A stretch of DNA of 64,000 bases from Syntrophaceae bacterium (lineage in GTDB: Bacteria > Desulfobacterota > Syntrophia > Syntrophales > UBA2192): positions 558,001 through 622,000 of the forward strand of contig JABLXY010000002.1 of the NCBI GenBank assembly GCA_013177795.1, in the 5' to 3' direction. This document shows positions 36,457 through 43,960 of the stretch, piece by piece (position 1 is the first letter of the stretch; the number at the start of each line of letters is the position of its first letter). The notes under the pieces are model-generated. The model saw only the letters and a list, made by a program, of their open reading frames with translations, was not told where the DNA came from and ran no database searches. A program made the translations under genes and the position numbers.

Positions 36457-36595
36457 GGGTTCTTCTCCTTTTTACGTTTTTCCCGATCGAAACACGGATG
36501 GCCCGCTTCCCGCCGGTATCGAACGGGATGTTCCTCGACGGTCTTGGTCTGCTGTGACCCGTAGAGAGCTTCCGTAAGACTCTTTCGACGGGCGA

Positions 36596-36624
36596 AGAAT
36601 AAAGCACCCGGACCTGTCTGTCAA
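36596..36624 (-). promoter_or_regulatory. Strong sigma-70 promoter for the PA2779-like operon
   Basis: On the minus strand, consensus TTGACA (36619-36624), a 17-base spacer and TATTCT (36596-36601) lie 140 bases before the start codon. Confidence 0.8.
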
Positions 36625-36689
36625 GTGAGCCGACGAAAGACAGATGGCACGATTTTAGCAAAAAACATGGTCCCGAAAGACGCGTTTTC

Positions 36690-36916
36690 GCGAAACCCTA
36701 AAGGCCGGGTCCAAACCTGCCGATAACAGGGTTGAAGAGAAAATGACGCTCCCGCTAGCTTCAGCATCTCATGATGAACCCGGACAGCACCCCGGGAGGG
36801 GTCAAAGCGGTTACCATTGACAGAGGAAGCTATCGACCGGGAGCTCATGAGCTGACTGGGGTATTCGTCAGGCACGGTACCCTGGTTAGCCTTAGTCAAC
36901 AACCGGAGGCGCAGGC
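36690..36916 (+). ncRNA. Candidate structured leader RNA, low-GC island
   Basis: This stretch is noticeably lower in GC than its surroundings. It is full of pairings on the plus strand: AACCCT/AGGGTT (36694-36733) around a nested GGC...GCC hairpin, CTGAC/GTCAG and GGGTA/TACCC near 36852-36891, and a palindromic AGCTCATGAGCT. It leads into a tiny membrane-peptide ORF at 36917. No riboswitch class could be matched with confidence. Part of a 611-base gap (36457-37067) without a long gene. Confidence 0.4.
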
Positions 36917-36991
36917 GTGTACGAGTACCTCTTCGTCATAACGGTCAGCTTTTCGATTGTCGGTGCTTGGCTCTACGCCATCATCGAGTAG
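36917..36991 (+). CDS. Tiny membrane peptide ORF, 24 aa
   Basis: A GTG-started ORF of 24 codons preceded by an ideal CCGGAGG site with 8-base spacing. The product is almost entirely one hydrophobic helix framed by Tyr-Glu-Tyr at the start and Ile-Ile-Glu at the end, with a Gly-Ala-Trp core. This is the size and shape of KdpF, CydX or type I toxin peptides. No partner gene lies downstream; a terminator follows at 37031. It is unlikely to be chance, but translation is unproven. Confidence 0.5.
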   Translation: MYEYLFVITVSFSIVGAWLYAIIE

Positions 36992-37030
36992 CTTCGATTT
37001 CTCAATCTCTCCTGCCTGACGTGCCGTGGT

Positions 37031-37069
37031 TCACCGGGGGGAGCCGGTGAGCGCGCGGCGCGTTTTTTT
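37031..37069 (+). terminator. Terminator after the tiny peptide ORF
   Basis: TCACCGG and CCGGTGA (7 bp, 6-base loop) are followed by a second small GC hairpin (CGCG-CGG-CGCG) and seven T from 37063. It would end a plus-strand transcript of about 370 bases covering the leader and the peptide ORF. Confidence 0.65.
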
Positions 37070-37295
37070 ATTCCTCAGCGATGCACAGCGAAAAGACCGC
37101 GAGCGGGATGACCCGGTGGACCTTCACCCGCCGGAACGTCACCTCGACGGTGACGAAATCCTCGTCCGCCTTGACCAGCTTCGCCGGGCTTTTCGGCTCC
37201 GCCCCCGGGCGCACGGTGAACACGTACGTGACGTCATCGGCCGAAAGCTCGCCCACCGTGCCGACCAGGTTCTCGACGTATTTCCTGAACTTCAT
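37068..37295 (-). CDS. Hypothetical protein, 75 aa
   Basis: A small beta-rich protein (DVTYVFTVRPGAEPKSPAKLV, FVTVEVTFRRVKVHRVIPLAVFSLCI) that looks like a compact Sm-like or SH3-like barrel. I do not recognise the family. GGGGAA precedes the ATG. It may be cotranscribed with the ferritin-like gene upstream (69-base gap). Confidence 0.65.
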   Translation of the reverse strand: MKFRKYVENLVGTVGELSADDVTYVFTVRPGAEPKSPAKLVKADEDFVTVEVTFRRVKVHRVIPLAVFSLCIAEE

Positions 37296-37311
37296 AAATT
37301 CCCCGTTCTCT

Positions 37312-37364
37312 TTTCTTTGCTTTGAGCCCTTTGCCTTATGCCTTGAGCCTTTTGCCTGTCCCGT
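37312..37364. repeat. Degenerate GCCTT/GAGCC intergenic repeats
   Basis: Short runs such as TTTGAGCCC, TTTGCCTTATGCCTTGAGCC and TTTTGCCTG follow one another. Similar strings lie at 17700-17735, 35540-35560 and 37845-37925, always between genes. They look like a dispersed low-complexity repeat family. Confidence 0.5.
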
Positions 37365-37823
37365 TTACATCCACTGCGCGAAGTGCTGCTCGTACTCCTT
37401 TTCCAGGATCTCCTTGTGCCGCATCTCCTCCCGGGCCAGCCGGTCGAACAGGGCCTCGAGGTCCGTGCCCCTGTAGCGGTCGCGCAGCCCCGCGTAGAAG
37501 TCGAGGGCCTTCTTTTCCATCTGCATGGCGAAGACCATGATGTCCTGCGGGGTGCTGTCCGGGGTGAGCTCGATCTCGACCATGGTGTCCGACAGCTGGA
37601 TGTCGCGTCCCTTCGCCTTCGCGGCGATTCCCTCGACGGAGCCGCTTTCGAGCGCCTCGCGGATCATCCTCCAGTGCCCCATCTCCTGGTCCGCGAGTTC
37701 CTGCAGCAGCGTCCTGGCTCCCTCGTCCTTCACCTTGCCGCGGAAGAGAAGATAGAGCTCGTTTGCCCTTTTCTCCTTTTCCATGGCGAACGTGAGTGCG
37801 TCCTGCAATGTCGCAAAGTTCAT
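37365..37823 (-). CDS. Ferritin-like (rubrerythrin-type) di-iron protein
   Basis: A 152-aa four-helix protein with two ExxH-bearing pairs: MEKEKRANELY with ADQEMGHWRMI, and MEKKALDFYAG with AREEMRHKEIL. These supply the di-iron ligands of the rubrerythrin/ferritin-like group. No rubredoxin domain is attached. It likely acts in peroxide or oxygen reduction or iron handling. AAGGAGGA precedes the ATG at 37823; the long upstream frame is out of family. Confidence 0.88.
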   Translation of the reverse strand: MNFATLQDALTFAMEKEKRANELYLLFRGKVKDEGARTLLQELADQEMGHWRMIREALESGSVEGIAAKAKGRDIQLSDTMVEIELTPDSTPQDIMVFAMQMEKKALDFYAGLRDRYRGTDLEALFDRLAREEMRHKEILEKEYEQHFAQWM

Positions 37824-37927
37824 GGGTCCTCCTTGAAGACAGGCATGAGGCTTCAGGCACGAGGCGCCAGGCAGGAGAAAAACCGGATGATGGGGTCTTC
37901 CTTTTCCTGATGCCTCGAGCCTGATGC

Positions 37928-39571
37928 CTATTCTTTGTAATAAATCCTGTAGATCGCCCCGGCCCGGTCGTCGGAGACGAGCAGTGCGCCGTCGGGCATC
38001 ACCAGCACGTCCACGGGGCGTCCCCAGGCCGAGATCCCCTCGAGCCAGCCCTCGGCGAAGGTCTCGTAGCTGACGGCCCGGTTGCCCTCGAGCCGCACCA
38101 GGGTGATCCGGTACCCGATCGGCGTGCTTCGGTTCCACGAGCCGTGCTCGGCGATGAACACCTGGTTGCGGTATTCGGCGGGGAACATGGTCCCCGTGTA
38201 GAACTTCATGCCCAGTGCGGCGACGTGGGGCCCGAGGTGGATCGCCGGGGCCGTGAACTGGCTGCAGTCCCGGTTCCTCCCGTAGGAGGCATCCAGGATG
38301 TCGCCGTGGCAGTAGGGGAACCCGAAATGCAGACCCTTGCGCGGGGCGCGGTTCAGCTCGTCGGGCGGCCGGTCGTCGCCCATCCAGTCCCGCCCGTTGT
38401 CGGTGAACCACAGCTCGCCGGTTTCCGGGTGCCAGTCGAACCCCACGGTGTTGCGCACGCCCGAGGCGAAGATTTCCAGGTCCCTGCCGTCCGGCTTCAT
38501 CCGCATGATCGAGGCGTAGCGCTTGTCCCTCTTCTCGCAGACGTTGCAGGGGGCACCCACGGGGACGTAGAGCAGCCCGTCGGGCCCGAAGGCGATGTAC
38601 TTCCAGCCGTGGTGCCGGTCCTTGGGGAAGGCCCTGCTCACGACCACGGGCTTGGGCGGGTTGCGGAGCCGCTCGGGGATGCCGTCAAACCGCAGGATGC
38701 GGCTCACCTCGGCCACGTACAGGGACCCGTCCCGGTACGCCACCCCGTTGGGCATGTTGAGGCCGCGGGCGATCGTGAGCACCTCGTCGGCCTTCTGGTC
38801 GCCGTCCCGGTCGATGACGGCGTAGACCTTCCCCTCGCTTTTCGTCCCGACGAACAGCACGCCCGGGGGGCCGAGCGCCATGGAGCGGGCGCCGTTGATC
38901 CCCGAGGCGTAGATCTCGATCCGGAACCCCGGCGGCAGCTTGATCGTCTCGAGCGCGGGACCGGGCGACTTCAGGGTCGGCATCACCACGGGCAAGACGG
39001 GCAGGGCCCAGAGCAGCAGCCGCGATGACCGCAGCCGCGGGATCAGCATGGGCGTCCGCGCCCGGTACTCCCGGTAGGGGTCTCCCAGCCTCCGTTCCAG
39101 TTCCGGCTCCTCGATGAGCTTGAACTCGATCAGTGACGCGACGATGAACAGCGGGGTGAAGACGGCGGTAAGCGACCAGGACCGCATCAGCACCCCGAGA
39201 CCCAGGAGCATCAGAAAGACGCCCGCCAGCATGGGGTTGCGGACGTACCGGTACGGTCCCTCCCGGATCAGCCGGGGCGGCGGGTCGAGGGGGACGGGGG
39301 TCCCCTTGGCCCGCACGAACTGCACGACGGACCAGAGCCACAGGGCCGCTCCCGCGCCCAGCAGGGGCAGAGCGAGAAAAAGTGAGCCGGGCCATGACCC
39401 GAGCGGCGGAAGCGCGAGGAAGCGGTCGGCGGCAAGCGACGCGGCGATCCCGAGCAGGATCAGGCCGAGGAAGAAGGCGCCGCCAAGGGGGGCGAGCCGT
39501 TTGCGGACGGGGGCGGGTGCCGTGGCCGACCGGTAGATGAAGTCGATGATGGACTCCCGCAGGGATGTCAT
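37928..39571 (-). CDS. Fusion: membrane methyltransferase-like domain plus PQQ-type sugar dehydrogenase propeller
   Basis: About 547 aa. The first ~200 residues hold about five membrane helices and the isoprenylcysteine/phospholipid methyltransferase motif (REGPYRYVRNPMLAG, then EEPELERRLGDPYREYRAR). The remaining ~350 residues form a soluble glucose-dehydrogenase-like beta-propeller, with typical blocks LNMPNGVAYRDGSLYVAEV, KYIAFGPDGLLYVPVGAPC and the C-terminal WGRPVDVLVMPDGALLVSDD. A membrane-tethered dehydrogenase or lactone-sensing propeller is the likely product. The start at 39571 is ATG; one at 39607 is an alternative. Confidence 0.82.
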   Translation of the reverse strand: MTSLRESIIDFIYRSATAPAPVRKRLAPLGGAFFLGLILLGIAASLAADRFLALPPLGSWPGSLFLALPLLGAGAALWLWSVVQFVRAKGTPVPLDPPPRLIREGPYRYVRNPMLAGVFLMLLGLGVLMRSWSLTAVFTPLFIVASLIEFKLIEEPELERRLGDPYREYRARTPMLIPRLRSSRLLLWALPVLPVVMPTLKSPGPALETIKLPPGFRIEIYASGINGARSMALGPPGVLFVGTKSEGKVYAVIDRDGDQKADEVLTIARGLNMPNGVAYRDGSLYVAEVSRILRFDGIPERLRNPPKPVVVSRAFPKDRHHGWKYIAFGPDGLLYVPVGAPCNVCEKRDKRYASIMRMKPDGRDLEIFASGVRNTVGFDWHPETGELWFTDNGRDWMGDDRPPDELNRAPRKGLHFGFPYCHGDILDASYGRNRDCSQFTAPAIHLGPHVAALGMKFYTGTMFPAEYRNQVFIAEHGSWNRSTPIGYRITLVRLEGNRAVSYETFAEGWLEGISAWGRPVDVLVMPDGALLVSDDRAGAIYRIYYKE

Positions 39572-39672
39572 GAGGCCGCCGCTCCCGGGACGGTGGAAAC
39601 TGTGCACGGTCTCTTATAGCACAGGCGGGCGCGGTGAGAAAAGAAGTTCGGCGGGCAAGGCCCGGGACCGGC

Positions 39673-40023
39673 TCAGACCAGGATGTCGAGAAGCGTGCCC
39701 TGCATCTCGTCTTCCGCCCGGATCGTCCTGACGCCGGCGGCGAAGGCGTGCCGCACCGTGATCAGGTCGACGAGTTCCTCCTCCAGGGAGACGTTGGACA
39801 TCTCGTGTCCCTCCCCGAGGGTCTCGTCGGGAGGCAGCGGGGCGCCGGGCGTCTCGATGCGGGTGAGGGTGACCTTCACCCCGGCCGGAGCCGTCTCCTC
39901 GAGGGAAGCTTTGCTTTTCTTGAAGTCGTGCGTGCCGGCGTTGGCGATGTTGTTCGCCGTGACGTCGAGCTTCCTGAGGTTTGCCCTCAGGGCCGAGAGG
40001 GCCGTGTTGATCGCTTCCGACAT
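39673..40023 (-). CDS. Flagellar basal-body rod-like protein (FlgB/FlgC type), orphan
   Basis: A 116-aa protein with the rod-protein N-terminal signature (INTALSALRANLRKLDVTANNIANAGT) and the matching C-terminal helix (NVSLEEELVDLITVRHAFAAGVRTI...DEMQGTLLDIL). These pair in rod and hook proteins. The middle is as short as in FlgC. No other flagellar gene lies within the window, so this is an isolated copy or a repurposed axial-type protein. Confidence 0.8.
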   Translation of the reverse strand: MSEAINTALSALRANLRKLDVTANNIANAGTHDFKKSKASLEETAPAGVKVTLTRIETPGAPLPPDETLGEGHEMSNVSLEEELVDLITVRHAFAAGVRTIRAEDEMQGTLLDILV

Positions 40024-40086
40024 GCCGAAACCCCCGTGTCGTCCTTCTCACTGCCTATCGGCAGCGCCAGGGCGAACTTGAGGGGC

Positions 40087-40311
40087 TCAGCACTCTTCCC
40101 AATCGGCGAGGCACGAGGGGCATTCGCCCCCTGTCGCCCGGTCCCAGTCCGGCCACCCCGTCTCGCGCTTCGTCACGGCGAAGGCCGCCTCCTCGGCGGT
40201 CTCGAACGAGGCGAGCCAGATGCCCCCGATGCAGAGCTTGACCATCGTCCAATCCGCCTCGTCGGGTTCGATCGTGAAGGTGCCCGCCGGCGTCCGCAGG
40301 ATGTAGCTCAT
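40087..40311 (-). CDS. Hypothetical protein, 74 aa
   Basis: A small soluble protein with a beta pattern (TFTIEPDEADWTMVKLCIGGIW), an Ala/Glu helix and a C-terminal Cys motif (GECPSCLADWEEC). The Cys pair suggests metal binding. I do not recognise it. The ATG at 40311 sits among GC-rich leader sequence with a weak ribosome site. Confidence 0.6.
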   Translation of the reverse strand: MSYILRTPAGTFTIEPDEADWTMVKLCIGGIWLASFETAEEAAFAVTKRETGWPDWDRATGGECPSCLADWEEC

Positions 40312-40465
40312 GCCGTGTTCCCCCGTACGCGGATTCGTTGAGCGCCTCTTGTAGCACATCCGTCCCGGATTTTCCATGTCCTGCGCGGTGACGCATTGAC
40401 AGGGAGGCCCGTTTTTGAGTAAAAGGGTCGGGTGCTGACATTTCCGGCAAGGGGAGGAGGGTTCG

Positions 40466-40735
40466 ATGAGCACGGAGTGGGAAAAAAAGGTCAGTTGCGC
40501 CACGGAGTGCCCGAGGTGCAAAAAGGGAATGGGCCCCGGGGATCTGCGGATTCTCTCCGTCTATGACGATGCCGTCATCTGCATGGCCTGCAAGGCGGTC
40601 GAGGAGAAGAGGCCGGATTACGAGGCGGCGGCCAAGAAGATGATCGGCCAGTGCATGATCGATGTGGAGATGCAGCAGAGCGATCCCGGCGGATACTGTT
40701 ACCATCACTTCTACCCATACAGCTGCAAGGGATAG
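40466..40735 (+). CDS. Small Cys-rich protein, 89 aa
   Basis: A zinc-ribbon-like start (CATECPRCKKGMGPGD...ICMACKA) is followed by a helix (KRPDYEAAAKKMIGQ) and a Cys/His/Tyr-rich end (GYCYHHFYPYSC). GGGAGGAGG lies just before the ATG. The family is unknown to me; metal binding is likely. Confidence 0.7.
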   Translation: MSTEWEKKVSCATECPRCKKGMGPGDLRILSVYDDAVICMACKAVEEKRPDYEAAAKKMIGQCMIDVEMQQSDPGGYCYHHFYPYSCKG

Positions 40736-40799
40736 CGTGCCGTCGCCGGGCGCCCCCCGGGTGCCCGACGCGGACCGGTCCGGAGGGGAAGGAGGTCCC

Positions 40800-41438
40800 A
40801 TGCTCAGCCGCTTGGCATGCCTGGTTTCACTGCTTGTTCTGATGACGGTCCTTTCGGGCTGCATGGTCACGAAGAGCGCATACGACCAGAAGGAGGAGGA
40901 GGCGAGCCAGCTCGCCAAGTCCGTCTCCGACCTCGAGCGCAGGAACAAGGATCTGGCCGCGAGGAACGAGGCGCTGCAGGCGGAAAACGAGGACCTGAAA
41001 AGGCAGGTCGCCGCCAGGGACGACATGCTGCGGCTCAAATCCGAGGAGATCGCGAAGCAGGATGCCAGGCAGGCCGCGATGGTCGAGGAGGTCGGCCGCA
41101 TGAAGGCCCAGCTTGCGAGATCCGGCGACGGCGGGCCTCGTGACGCCCCCGCCGCGGCCCGCCCGGCGGGGCTCAAATCCATCCGCCTCAAGGTGCTCTC
41201 CGGCGACGGGAAAATCGACTCCGCCCGCCGGATGGCGAAACGTCTCACGGCCCTGGGGTACAAGGTGGAGAACGTCGGGATGGCCGAGAGCTCCGATTAC
41301 CCCGCCAACACGGTCTACTTTGCTGAGAAGTACAAGAAGGAGGCCAGGGCCCTCGCCGGCAGGCTCGGCAAGGACACCATCGTGAAGCCCCTGACCTGGA
41401 AGTCCGTCTTCAATCTCATCGTCGTGACGGGGGGCTGA
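40800..41438 (+). CDS. Lipoprotein with coiled coil and LytR_C-like domain
   Basis: A 212-aa protein with a lipobox (VLSGC, Cys about residue 20), a coiled coil of about 80 residues rich in Glu/Lys/Arg (SDLERRNKDLAARNEALQ) and a C-terminal alpha/beta domain. That domain (SIRLKVLSGDGKIDSARRM to DTIVKPL) resembles LytR_C, which is thought to bind cell-wall or envelope ligands. GAAGGAGG precedes the ATG. It is convergent with the ferritin-like gene at 41538, with a hairpin between. Confidence 0.8.
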   Translation: MLSRLACLVSLLVLMTVLSGCMVTKSAYDQKEEEASQLAKSVSDLERRNKDLAARNEALQAENEDLKRQVAARDDMLRLKSEEIAKQDARQAAMVEEVGRMKAQLARSGDGGPRDAPAAARPAGLKSIRLKVLSGDGKIDSARRMAKRLTALGYKVENVGMAESSDYPANTVYFAEKYKKEARALAGRLGKDTIVKPLTWKSVFNLIVVTGG

Positions 41439-41483
41439 ACCGGCGGCGCAGGGGCCGGGGAAAGAGGGGAACGCAGAGACAGG

Positions 41484-41510
41484 AGGCCGGGGGGCATGCC
41501 CCTCCGGCCT
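41484..41510. terminator. GC-rich hairpin between convergent genes
   Basis: AGGCCGG and CCGGCCT enclose a self-complementary GGGCATGCCC core. The T-run is short (TT), so it is a weak or two-way terminator for the genes ending at 41438 (+) and 41538 (-). Confidence 0.55.
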
Positions 41511-41537
41511 TTCGCGTGACTGCCCTGCGGCGGCTGA

Positions 41538-42026
41538 TCATCGCCCGGCGGCCGGCCGCCGCTCGGCGATCTTCCGCTCCAGCAGCCGGCGATGGGAGAC
41601 CGTGTCGTTCACGATTTCATCGACGAGAGACCGGAACCCGGGGTCATCCGTCTGCACGATGTCCGTGAACCGTGCCTCGATGACGGCCTGCTCGATGTCG
41701 AGGGCGAGGCGCAGGGCTTTCATCTGCGGGACGCCGGCCTGCTGCACGCCGGCGATGTCCCGCTCGATGCCGTCGATGAACGTCCTGAGCGCCGGCGCGC
41801 TGAAAGGCCGCCCGGGCTGGAACCGGCCGGGATTGGCCGTGATGCCCGCGATCATCGACCGGATGTGCCTCGCATGGCGCCTTTCCTCCGCGGCGAGCCC
41901 CCGCCAGAATTCCTCGTCCTCCTTCCAGAGGACGGCGCAGGTCGCGTAGAGACGTTGAACGGTTTCCTCGGCCCGGGCCATCAGGTCAAGGGTTTCGAGG
42001 GTCCGATCCAAAACGGGGTGCTGCAT
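41538..42026 (-). CDS. Ferritin-like-domain protein
   Basis: A 162-aa helical protein with the rubrerythrin-type pairs AEETVQRLY with AAEERRHARHIRSM, and DIEQAVIEARF with DEIVNDTVSHRRLL. These are consistent with a di-iron four-helix bundle. It is more divergent than the copy at 37365. GGGAGGAC lies before the ATG at 42026. Its promoter region is shared, divergently, with the fluoride-riboswitch GTPase unit. Confidence 0.75.
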   Translation of the reverse strand: MQHPVLDRTLETLDLMARAEETVQRLYATCAVLWKEDEEFWRGLAAEERRHARHIRSMIAGITANPGRFQPGRPFSAPALRTFIDGIERDIAGVQQAGVPQMKALRLALDIEQAVIEARFTDIVQTDDPGFRSLVDEIVNDTVSHRRLLERKIAERRPAAGR

Positions 42027-42132
42027 CGTGTCCTCCCGGTCCCGTGAAAAGGGTTTGGACTTTCCATCTCTATCGGTTGCATCCCCCCCGTTCTTGAGCC
42101 CATTCGATTGCAAGCCGGGGCGCACAAAGTGC

Positions 42133-42162
42133 TTGACAAAGGAACGTCCGCTGGGGTATCCG
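42133..42162 (+). promoter_or_regulatory. Sigma-70 promoter of the GTPase-enolase unit
   Basis: Consensus TTGACA (42133-42138) and TATCCG (42157-42162) are 18 bases apart. Transcription would start right at the 5' end of fluoride aptamer A. Confidence 0.6.
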
Positions 42163-42166
42163 GAAC

Positions 42167-42243
42167 GCGGTGATGGAGTTCGCCCTTAACCGCCAACCAG
42201 GCTGATAACTCCTCTGCGGTGAATGCCCCGGAGGAGTTTTTTT
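42167..42243 (+). promoter_or_regulatory. Fluoride riboswitch A (crcB motif) with terminator platform
   Basis: The pseudoknot GGUG (42169-42172) pairs with CGCC (42181-42184). P1 GGAGUU (42175-42180) pairs with AACUCC (42207-42212). P3 GCC/GGC has a 5-base loop, and the conserved UGAU precedes the P1 3' strand. The expression platform is classic: AACTCCTC (42207-42214) can instead pair with GAGGAGTT (42231-42238), followed by seven T. Fluoride binding would hold P1 and prevent termination. The terminator also contains the GGAGG ribosome site for the ATG at 42244. Confidence 0.92.
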
Positions 42244-43926
42244 ATGGCCCCACCAGCGGAAACCATGACGCCGTCTTCTATCCAGCACGTCGCACAGAAG
42301 GGCCTGCAGCAGGTCCGGTCCGTTTGCGACCGGATGCAGATCCTCTCGCTCAACCGCCAGCTGGAGGCCTGCGAGGGGCTCTTCGTCGAGAACCCCCCCA
42401 TCGACGTGGCCATCCTCGGCCAGTTCAAGGCCGGCAAGAGTTCCTTCGTCAACAACCTGATCGGGCGGGACGTGCTGCCCGTGGGCGTCATCCCCGTCAC
42501 GACGGTCATCACCCGCCTGCGGTACGGCGAGCGCGAGCGCGCCGTCATCTCCTTCTACGACGGCTCGACGAAGGAGATCCCCGTGGGCGCCCTCGACGAG
42601 TACACCTCCGAGGCGAAGAACCCCTCGAACGAGAAGAACGTCGAGACCGTCGACATCGAGCTGCCGAGCCTGGCCGATTACGCGGGGCTGCGCCTCGTCG
42701 ACACGCCCGGCCTGGGGAGCGTCTTCAAGGCCCACATGGAGGTGTCGGCCAACTGGCTTCCCGAGGTGGGCGCGGCCGTCCTGGCCGTGAGCGCAGACCG
42801 GCCCCTGTCGGAAAACGACGTGCAGCTCATCCGCGAGCTCACGCAGTACACCCCGAGGATCATCCTGCTGCTCACGAAGGCGGACCTGCTCACGCCGTCC
42901 CAGCAGGAGGAAGTGGTCCGGTTCTTCGAGGACACCCTGAAGAGGGAGCTGAACCGGGAGTTCCCCATCTTCCTCTACTCGACGAAGACGGACACGGTGA
43001 AGTTCCGGCAACGGCTCGAGGCCGAGCTCTTCTTCAAGCTGGCCCTGAACCGGGACTTCGAGTTCCGCAAGATACTCCAGCACAAGGCCAATTCGATCAT
43101 CCGGGCGTGCCTCGGCTACCTGGAGATCGCCCTGAAGACGTCCCTGCAGGCCGACGAGGACCGCGAGAGCCTCCGCCGGCAGATCCTCGACGAGAAGGTG
43201 AGCTTCGAGTCCATGCGGGAGCAGCTCTTCTTCATCTGCCGGGAGAACCAGAAGCAGACGCGTGTCTTCATCATGAACGTCCTGCAGGGGTTCATGAAGC
43301 CCCTCTGGACCGAGGTCATGGGGCGGCTCGAGACGGAGATGAAGTCCTGGCGGGGAAACCTCTGGCAGCTCACGCGCCGCTACGAGCAGTGGGTGGCCGA
43401 CACGATGACCGAGGAGATGCGGCGCCTCTCGAAAAAGCAGCACCGCAACTTCTACGGGACGCTCAAGAAGGCCCACGCGGGCCTCGCCCGCTCCCTGGAG
43501 GCCTTCCGCGTGATCCTCAACGGCAACGTGCAGAAGGTGCTGGGCGTGAGCCTCGCCGAGGCGGAGTGGGACATCCGGATCGCGGAGCCCGAGCAGCCCG
43601 ACATCCGGACGTTCCGGGCGTCCAACTACAACCTGGACCTCATCTGGTTCCTCATCCCCATGTTCCTGTTCCGGCGGGCCTTCGAGAAACGGTTCCTCGA
43701 AAAGATCCCCTGGGAGGTGGAGACCAACATCAACCGCCTGGCGGCCCAGTGGGAGGACCGGATCAACGCGGCCATCGACGGGATGCACAAACAGGCGGCG
43801 CAGTACGTCAAGGACGAGACGGCGACCATCGAATCGCTGCTGTCCGCCGCCCGGGGGCGGACGGACGAGATCCGGGGGATGATCGCCGAGCTGAAGAGAC
43901 ACTCGGATGAGCTGTCGGCGGGTTGA
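42244..43926 (+). CDS. Dynamin-family GTPase under fluoride-riboswitch control
   Basis: A 560-aa dynamin-like protein. The G domain has G1 GQFKAGKSS (about residues 59-67), a switch Thr in [14 protein letters not shown]3 DTPGLGS (about 153) and G4 TKAD (about 211). A long helical stalk follows, and a hydrophobic patch ([17 protein letters not shown], about 465-480) may insert into the membrane. Bacterial dynamins remodel or protect membranes under stress. The start at 42244 is chosen because GGAGG lies 9 bases upstream inside the riboswitch terminator. Enolase follows 34 bases later in the same unit. Confidence 0.87.
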   Translation: MAPPAETMTPSSIQHVAQKGLQQVRSVCDRMQILSLNRQLEACEGLFVENPPIDVAILGQFKAGKSSFVNNLIGRDVLPVGVIPVTTVITRLRYGERERAVISFYDGSTKEIPVGALDEYTSEAKNPSNEKNVETVDIELPSLADYAGLRLVDTPGLGSVFKAHMEVSANWLPEVGAAVLAVSADRPLSENDVQLIRELTQYTPRIILLLTKADLLTPSQQEEVVRFFEDTLKRELNREFPIFLYSTKTDTVKFRQRLEAELFFKLALNRDFEFRKILQHKANSIIRACLGYLEIALKTSLQADEDRESLRRQILDEKVSFESMREQLFFICRENQKQTRVFIMNVLQGFMKPLWTEVMGRLETEMKSWRGNLWQLTRRYEQWVADTMTEEMRRLSKKQHRNFYGTLKKAHAGLARSLEAFRVILNGNVQKVLGVSLAEAEWDIRIAEPEQPDIRTFRASNYNLDLIWFLIPMFLFRRAFEKRFLEKIPWEVETNINRLAAQWEDRINAAIDGMHKQAAQYVKDETATIESLLSAARGRTDEIRGMIAELKRHSDELSAG

Positions 43927-43960
43927 CGGAACCGCAGCCGGCAGGGACAGGAGATGCGCA

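Noticed and set aside
36690-36916. Possible ydaO (c-di-AMP) riboswitch, suggested by partial strings such as GAACCCGGACAGC and by a DacZ gene in the window
   Set aside because: The other invariant blocks of the class (the GGGGAACC-like and GGGGTGAATC-like segments in order) are not found on either strand. An RF00379 search would decide.
36917-36991. Calling the 24-residue peptide KdpF
   Set aside because: Size and hydrophobicity fit, but no kdpA, kdpB or kdpC follows, and sequence resemblance in such short helices is not informative.
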